From Microbacterium caowuchunii (lineage in GTDB: Bacteria; Actinomycetota; Actinomycetes; Actinomycetales; Microbacteriaceae), in assembly GCF_008727755.1 (NCBI RefSeq), contig NZ_CP044231.1, positions 1,612,001-1,676,000 on the forward strand: a DNA stretch of 64,000 bases, written 5' to 3'. Below the pieces are notes generated by a model that saw only the letters and a list, made by a program, of their open reading frames with translations, was not told the origin of the DNA and ran no database searches. The position numbers and the translations under genes are program-made. This document shows, in pieces, positions 47,941 to 57,617 of this stretch (the first letter of the stretch is position 1; every line of letters starts with the position of its first letter).

Positions 47941-48399
47941 TCAGGAGGTGGTCTGACCGGTGATCACCGCGATGAGACGGTTCACTGCGGCCGCGTACCC
48001 GGGGATCCCCTCGCCGATCACGTGCACGACCGCGACGTCGCGGACGTAGGAGTGATGCCGGAACTCCTCGCGGGCGTACACGTCGGAGATGTGCACCTCG
48101 GCCACCGGCAGCGCCACCCCGCTGAGCGCATCCCGGAGCACGACAGAGGTGTGCGTGAGCCCCGCCGGGTTGATGACGATCCCCGCGCAGTCCTCGCGGG
48201 CCGCGTGGATCGCGTCGATCAGCACCCCTTCGTGGTTGCTCTGCACGCTCCGCACCTCGAACCCGGATGCGGCGGCGGTCTCGCGGACGAGCTGCTCCAC
48301 GTCCGCGAGCGTGCCGTGGCCGTAGACCTCCGGCTCGCGCGTCCCGAGCAGGTTCAGGTTCGGACCGTTGACGAGGAGGATGCGGCGCTCAGTAGTCAC
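47941..48399 (-). CDS. aroQ: type II 3-dehydroquinate dehydratase
   Basis: A 152-residue type II dehydroquinase making 3-dehydroshikimate. The N-terminal [21 protein letters not shown] carries the active-site tyrosine and loop arginine; [26 protein letters not shown] and [17 protein letters not shown] (catalytic histidine) follow. It overlaps the end of quiC by 4 bp, so it is translated with a catabolic gene. Order relative to efp is as in biosynthetic loci. It may supply both pathways. Confidence 0.95.
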   Translation of the reverse strand: MTTERRILLVNGPNLNLLGTREPEVYGHGTLADVEQLVRETAAASGFEVRSVQSNHEGVLIDAIHAAREDCAGIVINPAGLTHTSVVLRDALSGVALPVAEVHISDVYAREEFRHHSYVRDVAVVHVIGEGIPGYAAAVNRLIAVITGQTTS

Positions 48400-50231
48400 C
48401 AGCGCACGCTACCAGTCCGTGCGTCCGCCCCCTGGGCGGTCAGGCGCACCGGCGCCGTCCCCGCGCCGAACCCCTCGTACCCCGCCCGGCGTTCGACGAA
48501 CTCGAAGAAGACCTCGCCGACGGTCCGCGTGTAGAAGTGCCGGTACTCGCCGTCCGCGTCGCGGTCGTAGGCGAGATCGAGCTCCCGCAGCAGCGACAGC
48601 TCCTGGGCGGGCAGATCGAAGCGCGCGGCGAGGTCGTCGTAGTAGTTCGCCGGCATGGGCAGGATCTCCAGACCCCGACGGCGGGCGTCCCGGGCGAGCG
48701 CGACGACGTCGCTGCAGGCGAAGGCGACGTGCTGGGCGAGCCCCGCCGTGTGCCCCCGCTCGACCGTGACCGGCGGCGCGACGTTCAGCGGCAGGCGGAT
48801 GGCCCGGTCCTCGCTGCTCATGACCCGGCTGCGCATCAGACCCTGCGGACCGGGCACATCGGTCGAGCCGGTGACGGTCAGCCCGAGGACCGAACGGTAG
48901 AACAGCACGGCATCCTCGATCACCTGCCAGGGGAGGGTGAGGCTGATGTGGTCGATCGCGACGACCGTGCCCGGCACCCCGGGCGTGCCGTGTTCGAATT
49001 CGCCGACCCAGGCGGGCTCCCCGGATGCCGCGGCCGCCCAGTACAGCTCCGTGCCGTCGGGTGCCACCGCCGCTCCCAGCGACTCCTCACTGGCATAGGT
49101 GCGCCGGTACGCCCGCGGCGTCCCCAGCTCGTCCGCCCGGGCGGTCAGTGCGTCCGGCTGGGCCATCGCGACGCCGATCGCCGACAGATGCGGCTGGAGG
49201 CCGCGGGCATGCTGCTCGTTCAGCACCACCCGGGCGCGTCCGGACGTCCAGAGGGTGACCGGCTTGGTGCGGTGCCGCCCGCGGGGCACGAAACCCGCCT
49301 GGCCGAGCAGCGCCTCGATCGCGGACGTGTCCTCCGCCTTGATCTCGACGAAGTCGACGCCCTGCGGTTGCCCCGCATCGGGGAGGGCGCCCAGCGTGTC
49401 CGGAGCGGTGTCACCGAGCCGTCGCGCGACGGCGTCTTCGAGATAGCGGAGGGACCGGCGGGCATGGACGGCCGTGCGCGCCGGATCCGTCTGCCGGAAG
49501 GTGTCGTTGAACACCTCGAGAGACCACGGCCCGCGGTACCCCGCGCGCACGACGTGCACCATGAGGTCGACGAGGTCGAAGCTCCCCTCCCCCGGGAAGA
49601 GCCGGTGGTGACGACTCCAGGACAGCACGTCCATGGAGAGCGAGGGGGCGTCCGCGAGCTGGAGGAAGAAGATCTTCTCCGCCGGGATGCGCTCGATCGC
49701 GGCGGGGTCGTGGCCACGCGAGAGGATGTGGAAGGAGTCGAGGCAGACGCCGACGGCGGGATGGTCGGCCAGCTCCACGATCCGCCACGCGCGGCGGTAG
49801 TCGTCCACGTACTTCCCCCACGCCAGCGCTTCGTACGCGATCCGCACCCCGTACCGCGCGGCGACGTCCCCCAGCCGCCGCAGCTGGCTCGCGCTGGTCG
49901 CGTCGTCGTCGATCGTGGCGGTCGCCACGTTGCTGCAGCAGAGCACGGTGCGCGCGCCCAGTTCCCGCATGAGCGCGAACTTCGCCTCGGCGCGGCGGAG
50001 CACGTCGCGGAACGCCGCCTCATCGACCCCCTCGACGTCCCGCATGGGCTGGTAGAGGTCGATCATGAGGCCCAGCCGTGCGGTGAGTGCCCGCACCTCC
50101 GCCGGGCTCTCGGGTGCGGCGACGAGATCCGGTTCGAAGATCTCCACCCCGTCGAATCCGGCCGCCGCGCAGGCGTGCAGCTTCTCGGAGAGCGTTCCGC
50201 TCAGGCAGACCGTGGCTATCGACGTCTTCAT
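48396..50231 (-). CDS. quiC: 3-dehydroshikimate dehydratase, TIM barrel + HPPD-like (QuiC type)
   Basis: A 611-residue two-domain protein. Residues about 1-275 are a xylose-isomerase-like TIM barrel ([50 protein letters not shown]). Residues about 295-611 are a VOC domain like 4-hydroxyphenylpyruvate dioxygenase, with candidate metal ligands His about 427 (DHISLTLPW), His about 500 (QHVAFACSD) and Glu about 575 ([10 protein letters not shown]). This architecture is known for bacterial 3-dehydroshikimate dehydratases that make protocatechuate. The role of the VOC half is unclear. It is the first gene of an operon with aroQ, and an 18-bp palindrome lies 9 bp before the ATG. Confidence 0.88.
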   Translation of the reverse strand: MKTSIATVCLSGTLSEKLHACAAAGFDGVEIFEPDLVAAPESPAEVRALTARLGLMIDLYQPMRDVEGVDEAAFRDVLRRAEAKFALMRELGARTVLCCSNVATATIDDDATSASQLRRLGDVAARYGVRIAYEALAWGKYVDDYRRAWRIVELADHPAVGVCLDSFHILSRGHDPAAIERIPAEKIFFLQLADAPSLSMDVLSWSRHHRLFPGEGSFDLVDLMVHVVRAGYRGPWSLEVFNDTFRQTDPARTAVHARRSLRYLEDAVARRLGDTAPDTLGALPDAGQPQGVDFVEIKAEDTSAIEALLGQAGFVPRGRHRTKPVTLWTSGRARVVLNEQHARGLQPHLSAIGVAMAQPDALTARADELGTPRAYRRTYASEESLGAAVAPDGTELYWAAAASGEPAWVGEFEHGTPGVPGTVVAIDHISLTLPWQVIEDAVLFYRSVLGLTVTGSTDVPGPQGLMRSRVMSSEDRAIRLPLNVAPPVTVERGHTAGLAQHVAFACSDVVALARDARRRGLEILPMPANYYDDLAARFDLPAQELSLLRELDLAYDRDADGEYRHFYTRTVGEVFFEFVERRAGYEGFGAGTAPVRLTAQGADARTGSVRW

Positions 50232-50239
50232 CGCGGCGA

Positions 50240-50257
50240 ATGTACCACGCGGTACAT
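50240..50257. promoter_or_regulatory. operator-like palindrome 1 (quiC side)
   Basis: ATGTACCACGCGGTACAT is a perfect inverted repeat (ATGTACC/GGTACAT) with a 4-bp centre, ending 9 bp before the quiC ATG. The twin lies 76 bp away. No regulator gene is adjacent. Confidence 0.7.
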
Positions 50258-50284
50258 AGATGCGACACCCCTCGTCCGACCCGG

Positions 50285-50313
50285 TTGACAGCCGGGCGCT
50301 CGGCGCGCATCCT
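50285..50313 (+). promoter_or_regulatory. candidate promoter of the shikimate dehydrogenase-transporter operon
   Basis: TTGACA (50285-50290) and CATCCT (50308-50313) are separated by 17 bp. The -35 is consensus, the -10 weak. The second palindrome starts 3 bp later, over the expected start site, as for a repressed promoter. Confidence 0.5.
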
Positions 50314-50315
50314 GG

Positions 50316-50333
50316 ACGTACCAGTTAGTACAT
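50316..50333. promoter_or_regulatory. operator-like palindrome 2 (plus-strand operon side)
   Basis: ACGTACCAGTTAGTACAT shares GTACCA and GTACAT with palindrome 1 in the same spacing (4-bp centre). It sits just after the TTGACA/CATCCT promoter, so a bound repressor would block initiation. Confidence 0.65.
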
Positions 50334-50381
50334 ACACGGAATCCGCGCTCGTCGTCGAGTGCGCCCACGAAGGAGTCGCCC

Positions 50382-51266
50382 GTGAGCCCGGACCGTCCCG
50401 CGCACGCCTACCTGGTGGGCCTGATCGGCACCGGCGTGACGCCGTCGCTGACCCCGCCCCTCCACATGGCCGAGGCGGCCGCGCTCGGCATCCCCTACGT
50501 CTACCGCCCCATCGACATGAGCGAGCTGGAGCTCTCCCCCGACGATCTCGGCGACATCCTCACCTGGTGCGAGCGTCTCGGCTTCGACGCCGTGAACGTC
50601 ACGCATCCGTGCAAGCAGCGGGTGATCGAGCACCTCGATCGGGTGGATCCCACCGCCGCCGCTCTCGGCGCCGTCAACACCGTCCTGTTCACGCCGGAGG
50701 GCCGGGTGGGCTACAACACCGACACGACGGGTTTCGAGCAGGCGTTCGCCACCGGGATGCCGGGCGTTGCGCTGGGCCGCGTCACCCAGCTCGGTGCGGG
50801 CGGAGCCGGCTCCGCCGTCGCCGACGCGCTGCTGCGCCTGGGCGTGCGTCACCTCACGATCATCGACCTGGACCCGATGCGCGCGGGCGAGCTCGCCGCG
50901 CATCTCGCCGAACGCCATGCGGCGCGGGTGGAGGTCGCCGGGACGGAGGACCTCCCCGCCGCTCTGGCGGTCTCCGACGGGGTCGTGCACTGCACTCCGA
51001 CGGGGATGGCCGAGCACCCGGGCATGCCGTTCGCGGCGGAGCTGCTGCGACCCGACCTGTGGGTCGCGGACATCGTCTATCGGCCACTCGTGACCGAGTT
51101 CCTCTCCGCAGCGCGCGACGCGGGCTGCGTCACCCTCGACGGCGGCAGAATGGCGGTCCACCAGGCCGTCGACGCTTTCGAGCTGATCACCGGGCGACGC
51201 CCGGATCCCCAGCGGATGATCCGCCAATTCCACGATCTCGTCTCCGGACCCGAGATCCTCGCCTGA
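50382..51266 (+). CDS. shikimate/quinate dehydrogenase, AroE-like
   Basis: A 294-residue AroE-family protein. The substrate-binding SLTPPLH (22-28) replaces the usual SxSPxxH, and Lys78 in NVTHPCKQ is the catalytic lysine. GYNTDTTGF holds the catalytic aspartate. The Rossmann loop is QLGAGGAGSAVADA. The HPCKQ motif and ASP-rich cofactor region (IIDLDP) suggest NAD use and a catabolic role, as in quinate/shikimate dehydrogenases. A second, biosynthetic aroE lies at 55.5 kb. The GTG start is set by AAGGAG seven bases upstream. Confidence 0.88.
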   Translation: MSPDRPAHAYLVGLIGTGVTPSLTPPLHMAEAAALGIPYVYRPIDMSELELSPDDLGDILTWCERLGFDAVNVTHPCKQRVIEHLDRVDPTAAALGAVNTVLFTPEGRVGYNTDTTGFEQAFATGMPGVALGRVTQLGAGGAGSAVADALLRLGVRHLTIIDLDPMRAGELAAHLAERHAARVEVAGTEDLPAALAVSDGVVHCTPTGMAEHPGMPFAAELLRPDLWVADIVYRPLVTEFLSAARDAGCVTLDGGRMAVHQAVDAFELITGRRPDPQRMIRQFHDLVSGPEILA

Positions 51267-51281
51267 TAGGAGCAGACCACG

Positions 51282-52598
51282 ATGTCCACCACCGCAGCGC
51301 CGCGGAAGACCCCGGTACGGGCAGCGATCGCCAGTTTCATGGGGAGCGCGGTCGAGTACTACGACTTCTTCCTGTTCGGTTCCGCAGCCGCCCTCATCTT
51401 CCCCGTCATCTTCTTCCCCTCCGGCGACGAGGCGGCCCTCGTGATGTCCTTCGCCACCTTCGGGTTCGCCTACATCGCACGCCCCTTCGGCGCAGTGATC
51501 CTCGGCCACTTCGGCGACCGGATCGGGCGCCAGAAGGTGCTCATGTTCACGCTCCTTCTGATGGGCATCTCGACCTTCATCATCGGCTGTCTGCCCACGT
51601 TCGAGCAGATCGGCTGGTTCGCCCCGATCCTGCTGGTGCTGTGCCGTCTCCTGCAGGGGCTGTCGGCCGCCGGTGAGCAGGCGGGCGCGTCCTCGCTCAC
51701 CCTCGAGCATGCGCCGGACGACCGTCGTGCGTTCTTCACGTCCTGGACCCTCACCGGCACGCAGGGTGGTCAGATCCTCGCTGCACTGATCTTCATCCCC
51801 GTCGTCGCCCTCCCCGACGAGATCAAGTTCTCCTGGGGATGGCGCGTGCCGTTCTGGTTGAGCGCGGTCGTCGTGATCGTGGCGTACTTCATCCGTCGCA
51901 GCCTGCACGAGACGCCGGAGTTCGAGGCCGCGAAGGCATCGGGCACCATCGCCCGGATGCCGCTGATCCCGCTCCTGCGGGACCACTGGCGCGACGTGAT
52001 CCGGGTGATCTGCTGTGCGTTCATCGCCGCGGTGTCCACCGTGTTCGGAAACCTGGCACTCGCGTACGGCAAAGAGGTGGGACTGGCTGAGAGCTTGACC
52101 TTGTGGCTCGTGGTCGTCGCGAACATCTTCGCCCTGGGCACGCAGCCGTTGTTCGGCCGCCTCGCCGACCGGATCGGACGCAAGCCCGTCTTCATCTACG
52201 GCGCCCTCTCCTCGGCCGCCCTGATGCCGTTCTACATGCTGTCGATGTCGAGCGGGAACACGCCGCTGATCTTCATCCTCGCGATCGCCACGTTCTCGTT
52301 CGGCTACGCCGCGGCGAACTCGGTCTGGCCCGCGTTCTACGGCGAGATGTTCAGCACGCGGGTCCGCTTCTCCGGCATGGCCATCGGCACCCAGCTGGGC
52401 TTCCTGATGGCGGGCTTCGCCCCGAGCATCGTCGCGGCCCTCGGTGGCGTCAGCCAGGGCGGCTGGGTCGTGATCAGCATCTTCACCGCGGTGATCTCGC
52501 TGATCGCGGCGGCCAGCGCGCTCACCGCCCGCGAGACGCGGCAGGTGCCCACGAACGAGCTGGGGATGCGGTCCGAGCGCACCACCACCGCCGTCTGA
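51282..52598 (+). CDS. MFS transporter, MHS family (shikimate-type)
   Basis: A 438-residue symporter with 12 predicted helices. The start MGSAVEYYDFFLFGSAAAL is typical of metabolite:H+ symporters such as ShiA; HFGDRIGRQKVL is the MFS loop 2-3 motif, repeated in degenerate form as RLADRIGRKPVF between helices 8 and 9. It follows the dehydrogenase by 15 bp with AGGAG before the ATG. Context suggests uptake of shikimate or quinate; specificity is inferred. Confidence 0.88.
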   Translation: MSTTAAPRKTPVRAAIASFMGSAVEYYDFFLFGSAAALIFPVIFFPSGDEAALVMSFATFGFAYIARPFGAVILGHFGDRIGRQKVLMFTLLLMGISTFIIGCLPTFEQIGWFAPILLVLCRLLQGLSAAGEQAGASSLTLEHAPDDRRAFFTSWTLTGTQGGQILAALIFIPVVALPDEIKFSWGWRVPFWLSAVVVIVAYFIRRSLHETPEFEAAKASGTIARMPLIPLLRDHWRDVIRVICCAFIAAVSTVFGNLALAYGKEVGLAESLTLWLVVVANIFALGTQPLFGRLADRIGRKPVFIYGALSSAALMPFYMLSMSSGNTPLIFILAIATFSFGYAAANSVWPAFYGEMFSTRVRFSGMAIGTQLGFLMAGFAPSIVAALGGVSQGGWVVISIFTAVISLIAAASALTARETRQVPTNELGMRSERTTTAV

Positions 52599-52605
52599 CG
52601 ACGCA

Positions 52606-52645
52606 CGAGGAGGCGGGGTGGGCCATGCCACCACCCCGCCTCCTC
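52606..52645. terminator. bidirectional terminator between transporter and aroB
   Basis: A perfect 16-bp stem CGAGGAGGCGGGGTGG / CCACCCCGCCTCCTCG with a 9-nt loop lies between convergent genes. The T-tract is weak. Confidence 0.85.
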
Positions 52646-52661
52646 GCGACGGAGGACCGAG

Positions 52662-53747
52662 CTACTGGTCGGCGACCTCCTGGTACGCGGCGAACAGCAG
52701 GGACTCGTCCGGAGCCTGCAGCACAGTGGGGCGGCCGATCTCGTCGAGGACGATGAAGCGCAGCAGACCGCCGCGGGACTTCTTGTCCCGCTGCATGGTC
52801 GCCAGCAGCGTCGGCCACGCGCCCGCACGGTAGGTCGTGGGAAGACCCAGCGAGTTCAGGATGTCGCGGTGGCGCTGGGCGGCCTCGTCGGACAGGCGGC
52901 CGGCCAACCGCGACAGCTCGGCGGCGAACACCATGCCGATGGAGATCGCGGCGCCGTGGCGCCAGCGGTAGCGCTCGGCGTGCTCGATGGCGTGGCCGAG
53001 CGTGTGCCCGTAGTTGAGCACCTCGCGCAGGCCCGCCTCGCGGAAGTCCTCCCCCACCACGCGCGCCTTCATCTCGATCGCCAGTTCCAGACACCGCCGG
53101 AATGAGGCGGAGGCCGGGTCCACGATCGTCTCCGGCTCGGCCTCGATCCGGTCGAGGATCTCGGGGTACCAGATGAACCCCGCCTTGACGACCTCGGCGA
53201 ACCCGGCCGTCGCCTCGTTCTTGGACAGTGAGTCGAGCAGCGACAGATCGCAGATGACGGCGCTGGGCGACCAGAACGCGCCGACCAGGTTCTTGCCCTC
53301 CGCGGTGTTGACACCCGTCTTGCCGCCGACGGCGGCGTCGACCATACCCAGGACGGTCGTCGGCACCTGCACGACCTGGACGCCACGGAGCCAGGTGGCC
53401 GCCACGAAACCGGCGAGGTCGGTCACCGCTCCCCCACCGAAGCCGACGACGGCGTCGGTGCGGGTGAAGTCGGCCTGGCCCATGACCTGCCAGCAGAACG
53501 CCGCGACCTCGATGCGCTTGCCCTGCTCCGCATCCGGGATCTCCGCCAGCAGCACCTCCCGCGATCCGTCCGCGATCAGCTGCTCGCGCAGCCGGTTCGC
53601 CCGGTCGCCCAGGGTCGGCGGGTGCACGACGAGCACCTTCTTCACGGTCGGTGCGAGTGCCTCGCCCACGAGACCGAGGATGTCGCGGCCGATCGAGATG
53701 TCGTATCCGGGCTCGCCGGCGACGCTGATGACGGTCGTCTCGCTCAT
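52662..53747 (-). CDS. aroB: 3-dehydroquinate synthase
   Basis: A 361-residue NAD- and metal-dependent enzyme converting DAHP to 3-dehydroquinate. GGGAVTDLAGFVAATWLRG, PTTVLGMVDAAVGGKTGVN and the metal histidines in LNYGHTLGHAIEH are intact. The ATG overlaps the aroK stop by 4 bp. It is the last gene of the aroE-aroC-aroK-aroB operon before the inserted catabolic block. Confidence 0.97.
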   Translation of the reverse strand: MSETTVISVAGEPGYDISIGRDILGLVGEALAPTVKKVLVVHPPTLGDRANRLREQLIADGSREVLLAEIPDAEQGKRIEVAAFCWQVMGQADFTRTDAVVGFGGGAVTDLAGFVAATWLRGVQVVQVPTTVLGMVDAAVGGKTGVNTAEGKNLVGAFWSPSAVICDLSLLDSLSKNEATAGFAEVVKAGFIWYPEILDRIEAEPETIVDPASASFRRCLELAIEMKARVVGEDFREAGLREVLNYGHTLGHAIEHAERYRWRHGAAISIGMVFAAELSRLAGRLSDEAAQRHRDILNSLGLPTTYRAGAWPTLLATMQRDKKSRGGLLRFIVLDEIGRPTVLQAPDESLLFAAYQEVADQ

Positions 53748-54277
53748 GCGGGGGTTCCTCTCGGGATGGCGGTCCGCGCCCACGACGTGATGCCGTCGAC
53801 CACGCCCGAGAGCGGACCCTGGGACGTGTCGAAGACGGCGTCGGCGACCTCTTCGTAGAGGGGGCGGCGGATGGTGAAGATGCGGGTCCACTCGGCCACC
53901 GGGTCGTCGCCGGCCAGGAGCGGTCGTGACCCGCCGGCGATCCGATGGGCGACGATCCCCGGGCTGACGGTCAGGAAGGCGACGCGGTGGGCCCGCAGGT
54001 CCGCGCGGGTGTCCGGGTCGAGGACCGAACCGCCGCCGAGGGACACGACGCCCCCGGCCGAGAGGGCACGTTCCACGGCCTGGCGCTCGATCCGCCGGAA
54101 GTGCTCCTCACCGCCGCTGCGGAACAGCGCGGGGATCGGTCCGTGCTCCCGCACGATGAGGGCGTCGGTGTCGGTGAACGGCACACCGAGGGCGCGGGCG
54201 ACGCGCTTGCCGACGCTGGTCTTGCCGGCCCCCATCGGGCCGACGAGCACGATCGCCGGGTCAGCGGGCGTGTTCAT
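53744..54277 (-). CDS. aroK: shikimate kinase
   Basis: A 177-residue P-loop kinase phosphorylating shikimate at the 3-OH. The P-loop GPMGAGKT is at 13-20. Asp in FTDTDALI and the glycine loop [11 protein letters not shown] complete the site. The ATG lies 17 bp inside the end of aroC. Confidence 0.96.
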   Translation of the reverse strand: MNTPADPAIVLVGPMGAGKTSVGKRVARALGVPFTDTDALIVREHGPIPALFRSGGEEHFRRIERQAVERALSAGGVVSLGGGSVLDPDTRADLRAHRVAFLTVSPGIVAHRIAGGSRPLLAGDDPVAEWTRIFTIRRPLYEEVADAVFDTSQGPLSGVVDGITSWARTAIPRGTPA

Positions 54278-55490
54278 CGGTGCGCAGCGCCGGGTCGCTC
54301 TCCGCACGCGTGCGGAGGGTCTCCGGGATGGCGGCGAGGTACGCCTCGAGGTTGCGGCGGGTCTCCGCGACGTGGTCGCCGCCGAACTTCTCCAGCACGG
54401 CGTCGGCCAGGACGACCGCCACCATCGCCTCGGCGACGACGCCCGCGGCGGGCACGGCGCAGACGTCGGAGCGCTGGTGGTGTGCCGCCGCCGTTTCGCC
54501 CGTGGTCGTGTCGACGGTCCGCAGGGCATGCGGCACGGTCGCGATCGGCTTCATCCCGGCGCGCACCCGCAGGACCGTGCCGGTGGACATGCCGCCCTCG
54601 GTTCCCCCGGCGCGGTCGCTGGAGCGGGTGATGCCGTCCGCGGAGGCGAACAGCTCGTCGTGCGCCTGCGAGCCGCGTCGACGCGTGGTCTCGAACCCGT
54701 CGCCGATCTCGACCCCCTTGATGGCCTGGATGCTCATGAGCGCCTGGGCGATCTTGGCGTCGAGCTTGCGGTCCCACTGCACGTGCGACCCGAGCCCCGG
54801 CGGCACCCCGTAGGCGAGCACCTCCACGATGCCGCCCAGCGTGTCGCCGTCCTTCTTCGCCGCGTCGACCTCCGCGACCATCAGCGCGGACGTGGCCGGG
54901 TCGAAGCACCGCAACGGATCGGCGTCGAGGACCTCGACGTCGTCCGGGACGGGAACAGCGGCGTCCTCGGGGACGCGGACCGGCCCGATGGAGAGCGTGT
55001 GGCTCACCAGCCGGATCCCGAGCTCGCTCAGGAACGACCTGGCGATCGCGCCGAGCGCCACGCGCGCGGCGGTCTCGCGTGCGCTCGCGCGCTCGAGGAT
55101 GGGGCGCGCCTCGTCGAAGCCGTACTTCTGCATACCGACGAGGTCGGCGTGCCCGGGACGCGGGCGGGTCAGCGGCGCGCCGCGACCGCGTGAACGTTCC
55201 GTCAGCTCGACCGGCTCCGCGCTCATCACCTCGACCCACTTGGGCCACTCGGTGTTGCCGATCCGTACGGCGATCGGGCTGCCGAGGGATTCGCCGTGGC
55301 GCACCCCCGTGGACAGCGTCAGTTCGTCCTCTTCGAACTTCATGCGCGAGCCGCGGCCGTAGCCGAGCTTGCGCCGAGCGAGGTCGGCCTGTATCGCGGC
55401 CCGGGAAATCGGGACGCCGGCGGGAAGGCCCTCCATGAGGGCGACGAGTTCGGGACCGTGGGATTCGCCGGCCGTGAGCACGCGGAGCAT
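54261..55490 (-). CDS. aroC: chorismate synthase
   Basis: A 409-residue FMN-dependent enzyme forming chorismate from [36 protein letters not shown] and RPGHADLVG are the three family signatures, all complete. I chose the ATG at 55490 because [12 protein letters not shown] is the normal N-terminus. It follows aroE by 4 bp. aroA is not in the window. Confidence 0.97.
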   Translation of the reverse strand: MLRVLTAGESHGPELVALMEGLPAGVPISRAAIQADLARRKLGYGRGSRMKFEEDELTLSTGVRHGESLGSPIAVRIGNTEWPKWVEVMSAEPVELTERSRGRGAPLTRPRPGHADLVGMQKYGFDEARPILERASARETAARVALGAIARSFLSELGIRLVSHTLSIGPVRVPEDAAVPVPDDVEVLDADPLRCFDPATSALMVAEVDAAKKDGDTLGGIVEVLAYGVPPGLGSHVQWDRKLDAKIAQALMSIQAIKGVEIGDGFETTRRRGSQAHDELFASADGITRSSDRAGGTEGGMSTGTVLRVRAGMKPIATVPHALRTVDTTTGETAAAHHQRSDVCAVPAAGVVAEAMVAVVLADAVLEKFGGDHVAETRRNLEAYLAAIPETLRTRAESDPALRTDEHAR

Positions 55491-55494
55491 TGCT

Positions 55495-56331
55495 CTAGTC
55501 TCCCATGACCTCGCGGCGCATGACGGCCAGGACGCCCGCCTCGTCCGGGAGAGGCGCATCCGGGTCCCCGTTGGCGAAGACCCGGATCTGACGGATGGCC
55601 TGATGGAGCAGCATTCCGAGGCCGGATGCCGCGGGGAGCCCCGCGCGCTCCCACGCCGCGCCGAGCACCGTCGGCCACGTGCCGTACACGACGTCGAACA
55701 GGGTGCCGCCCGCGGTCGCGAGGCCATCGGTGACCGCCTCGGGGAGATCCGCGTCGCCGGGCAGTGTGGCGATCGTGAGCGGAACGGCGCGATGCCCTCC
55801 TGTGGCCAGCGCCGAGGCGGTGACCCGCACTCCGAGTTGTTCACCGAGGACGGCGAGCCGGTGCGCGGCGTCCGGGCGACGGGCCGCCACGTCCACGTCG
55901 CGGACGCCGAGCTCGTGCAGGGCCACGAGGGCGGAGGTCGCGGTGGCCCCCGTGCCGACGATGCGGGCACTCGTCACGCCCAGGTGGCCGGTCTCCGTCA
56001 ACGCACCGACGATACCGCCGACGTCCGTGTTGAACCCGTGCGGTCCGTGCGGTCCGAGCAGGTAGGTGTTCACCGCGCCGGTCAGCTGGGCGTGCCGGTC
56101 ACGGCGCACGGCGTGTCGATAGGCGACGCCCTTCAGCGGCATGGTGAGGGAGAGCCCGAGCCAGCTCGGACCGAGCGAATCCAGCGCGGCGGGGAAACCC
56201 GCCTCGTCGACCCGGCGGCGATCGTAGGTCCAGTCGAACCCCAGCACCCTGTACGCGGCGGTGTGCAGTCGCGGGGATCGGCTGTGCTCGATCGGGTCGC
56301 CCCAGACGGCGAGACGACGGGTCGTCAGCAT
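55495..56331 (-). CDS. aroE: shikimate dehydrogenase, biosynthetic
   Basis: A 278-residue enzyme reducing 3-dehydroshikimate to shikimate. Substrate loop [17 protein letters not shown], catalytic Lys in SLTMPLKG, and GFNTDVGG are present. The nucleotide loop reads [11 protein letters not shown] (Thr instead of the usual Gly-Gly). The ATG lies 7 bp inside the mltG end. It has diverged from the AroE-like protein of the catabolic operon, consistent with separate jobs. Confidence 0.94.
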   Translation of the reverse strand: MLTTRRLAVWGDPIEHSRSPRLHTAAYRVLGFDWTYDRRRVDEAGFPAALDSLGPSWLGLSLTMPLKGVAYRHAVRRDRHAQLTGAVNTYLLGPHGPHGFNTDVGGIVGALTETGHLGVTSARIVGTGATATSALVALHELGVRDVDVAARRPDAAHRLAVLGEQLGVRVTASALATGGHRAVPLTIATLPGDADLPEAVTDGLATAGGTLFDVVYGTWPTVLGAAWERAGLPAASGLGMLLHQAIRQIRVFANGDPDAPLPDEAGVLAVMRREVMGD

Positions 56332-57617
56332 CCGGAGTCCGGGTTCTCCCGGCACCAGGAGCGCCACTGCTCGACGGCTTCCTCGTGCTCGCGCCCGGTG
56401 GAGGTGAACACCGTCTCCCCCGTGTCCAGGTTGACCGTGACGAAGTAGAGCCAAGGGCCCTCGGCCGGCGCCATGGCGGCGGCGATGGCGGTGTCGCCGG
56501 GGTTCGCGATCGGCCCCTTCGGCAGTCCCGCGTGGACGTAGGTGTTCCAGGGGTTGTCGTCCTGGAGCGCAGCGCCGGACGAGCTGACGGTGCCGTCGTG
56601 CATCTCGCCGTACCCGTACTGGGCGGTCGAGTCCATCTGCAGCAGGCCGAAGGTCTCCTGGTTGCCGGGATCGAGCCGGTTGGCGATGACGCGCGAGACC
56701 TTGTAGAAGTCCTCCGTCGTGCGCGCTTCGCGCTGGATGATGGAGGCGATCGTGAGGATCCGCTGACGCTCCTCGACCGGGACCCCGGCGGCATCCAACG
56801 ACTGGACGGCGCGGTCGACCATCGTCTGCACGACCTGGGTCGCGGTCGCTCCCGGGTCGAAGGAGTACATGGCCGGGAAGAGCCATCCTTCCAGCGAGTC
56901 GGCCGACACCCCGTAGACGGAGGGATCGGTCACGGCCGCCTGGAAGTCCTCGAGCGGGATACCGAGGCCCTCGGAGAGCAGCGGCAGCGTCTGCTCGACG
57001 GTGAGCCCCTCCCGCACGAGTGCGGAATCGTCGAGCTTGTTGGCCGGGTCCTGCAGGGCGACCAGCGCCGCTGCGGAGGTCATCTTGTGCTGGAGGCGGT
57101 ACACCCCCGGGTAGAAGGTCGGATTCTGCTTCGTCGCGACGAGCATGTCGTAGAACGCGTCCGGGGACTTGGTGACCCCGGCATCGAACAGCGACTGGGA
57201 GATCCGCCCGCCGGTGTCGCCGGAGCTGATGGTGACCAGGGCCTCCCCCGTCGCGAGACCTTCCTCGTACTCCTTCGGCTCGGACCAGCCCATCAGGTCA
57301 CGGATCTTGGGCTCGTAGGTGTCCCACGCCCAGGCGCCGCCCGCGGCGAGACCGCCGAGCAGCACGAGCACCACTCCCAGCGCGATCCAGCCGCCCCGGC
57401 GCCGACGGCGCTTGTCCGGCTTGGGGGGCGGCGATCCGAGCACGTCGGTCGTCGCTGCGCCGGTGAACAGGTCGTCCAGCGAGCCGGGCGTTGCGGGCTT
57501 TTGCGTGCCGATCGGCTCCGGACGCTTCGCGGGTGCGGCCTCGGCGGGGCGCCCCGCATCGGCCCCCTGTGCCGCTTCGCGAGCGGCGCGCCGGGACGGC
57601 GGGGTGTTCTCGGACAT
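56325..57617 (-). CDS. mltG: endolytic transglycosylase MltG
   Basis: A 430-residue peptidoglycan lytic transglycosylase that cleaves nascent glycan strands. The cytoplasmic N-terminus (1-76) is Pro/Ala-rich. One membrane helix spans about 77-97. The LysM-like and YceG catalytic parts follow (TIASIIQREARTTEDFYKVS, then NPWNTYVHAGLPKGPIANPG). The first base of the start shares TGATG with the ruvX stop. The order alaS-ruvX-mltG-aroE is the normal actinobacterial one. Confidence 0.95.
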   Translation of the reverse strand: MSENTPPSRRAAREAAQGADAGRPAEAAPAKRPEPIGTQKPATPGSLDDLFTGAATTDVLGSPPPKPDKRRRRRGGWIALGVVLVLLGGLAAGGAWAWDTYEPKIRDLMGWSEPKEYEEGLATGEALVTISSGDTGGRISQSLFDAGVTKSPDAFYDMLVATKQNPTFYPGVYRLQHKMTSAAALVALQDPANKLDDSALVREGLTVEQTLPLLSEGLGIPLEDFQAAVTDPSVYGVSADSLEGWLFPAMYSFDPGATATQVVQTMVDRAVQSLDAAGVPVEERQRILTIASIIQREARTTEDFYKVSRVIANRLDPGNQETFGLLQMDSTAQYGYGEMHDGTVSSSGAALQDDNPWNTYVHAGLPKGPIANPGDTAIAAAMAPAEGPWLYFVTVNLDTGETVFTSTGREHEEAVEQWRSWCRENPDSGC

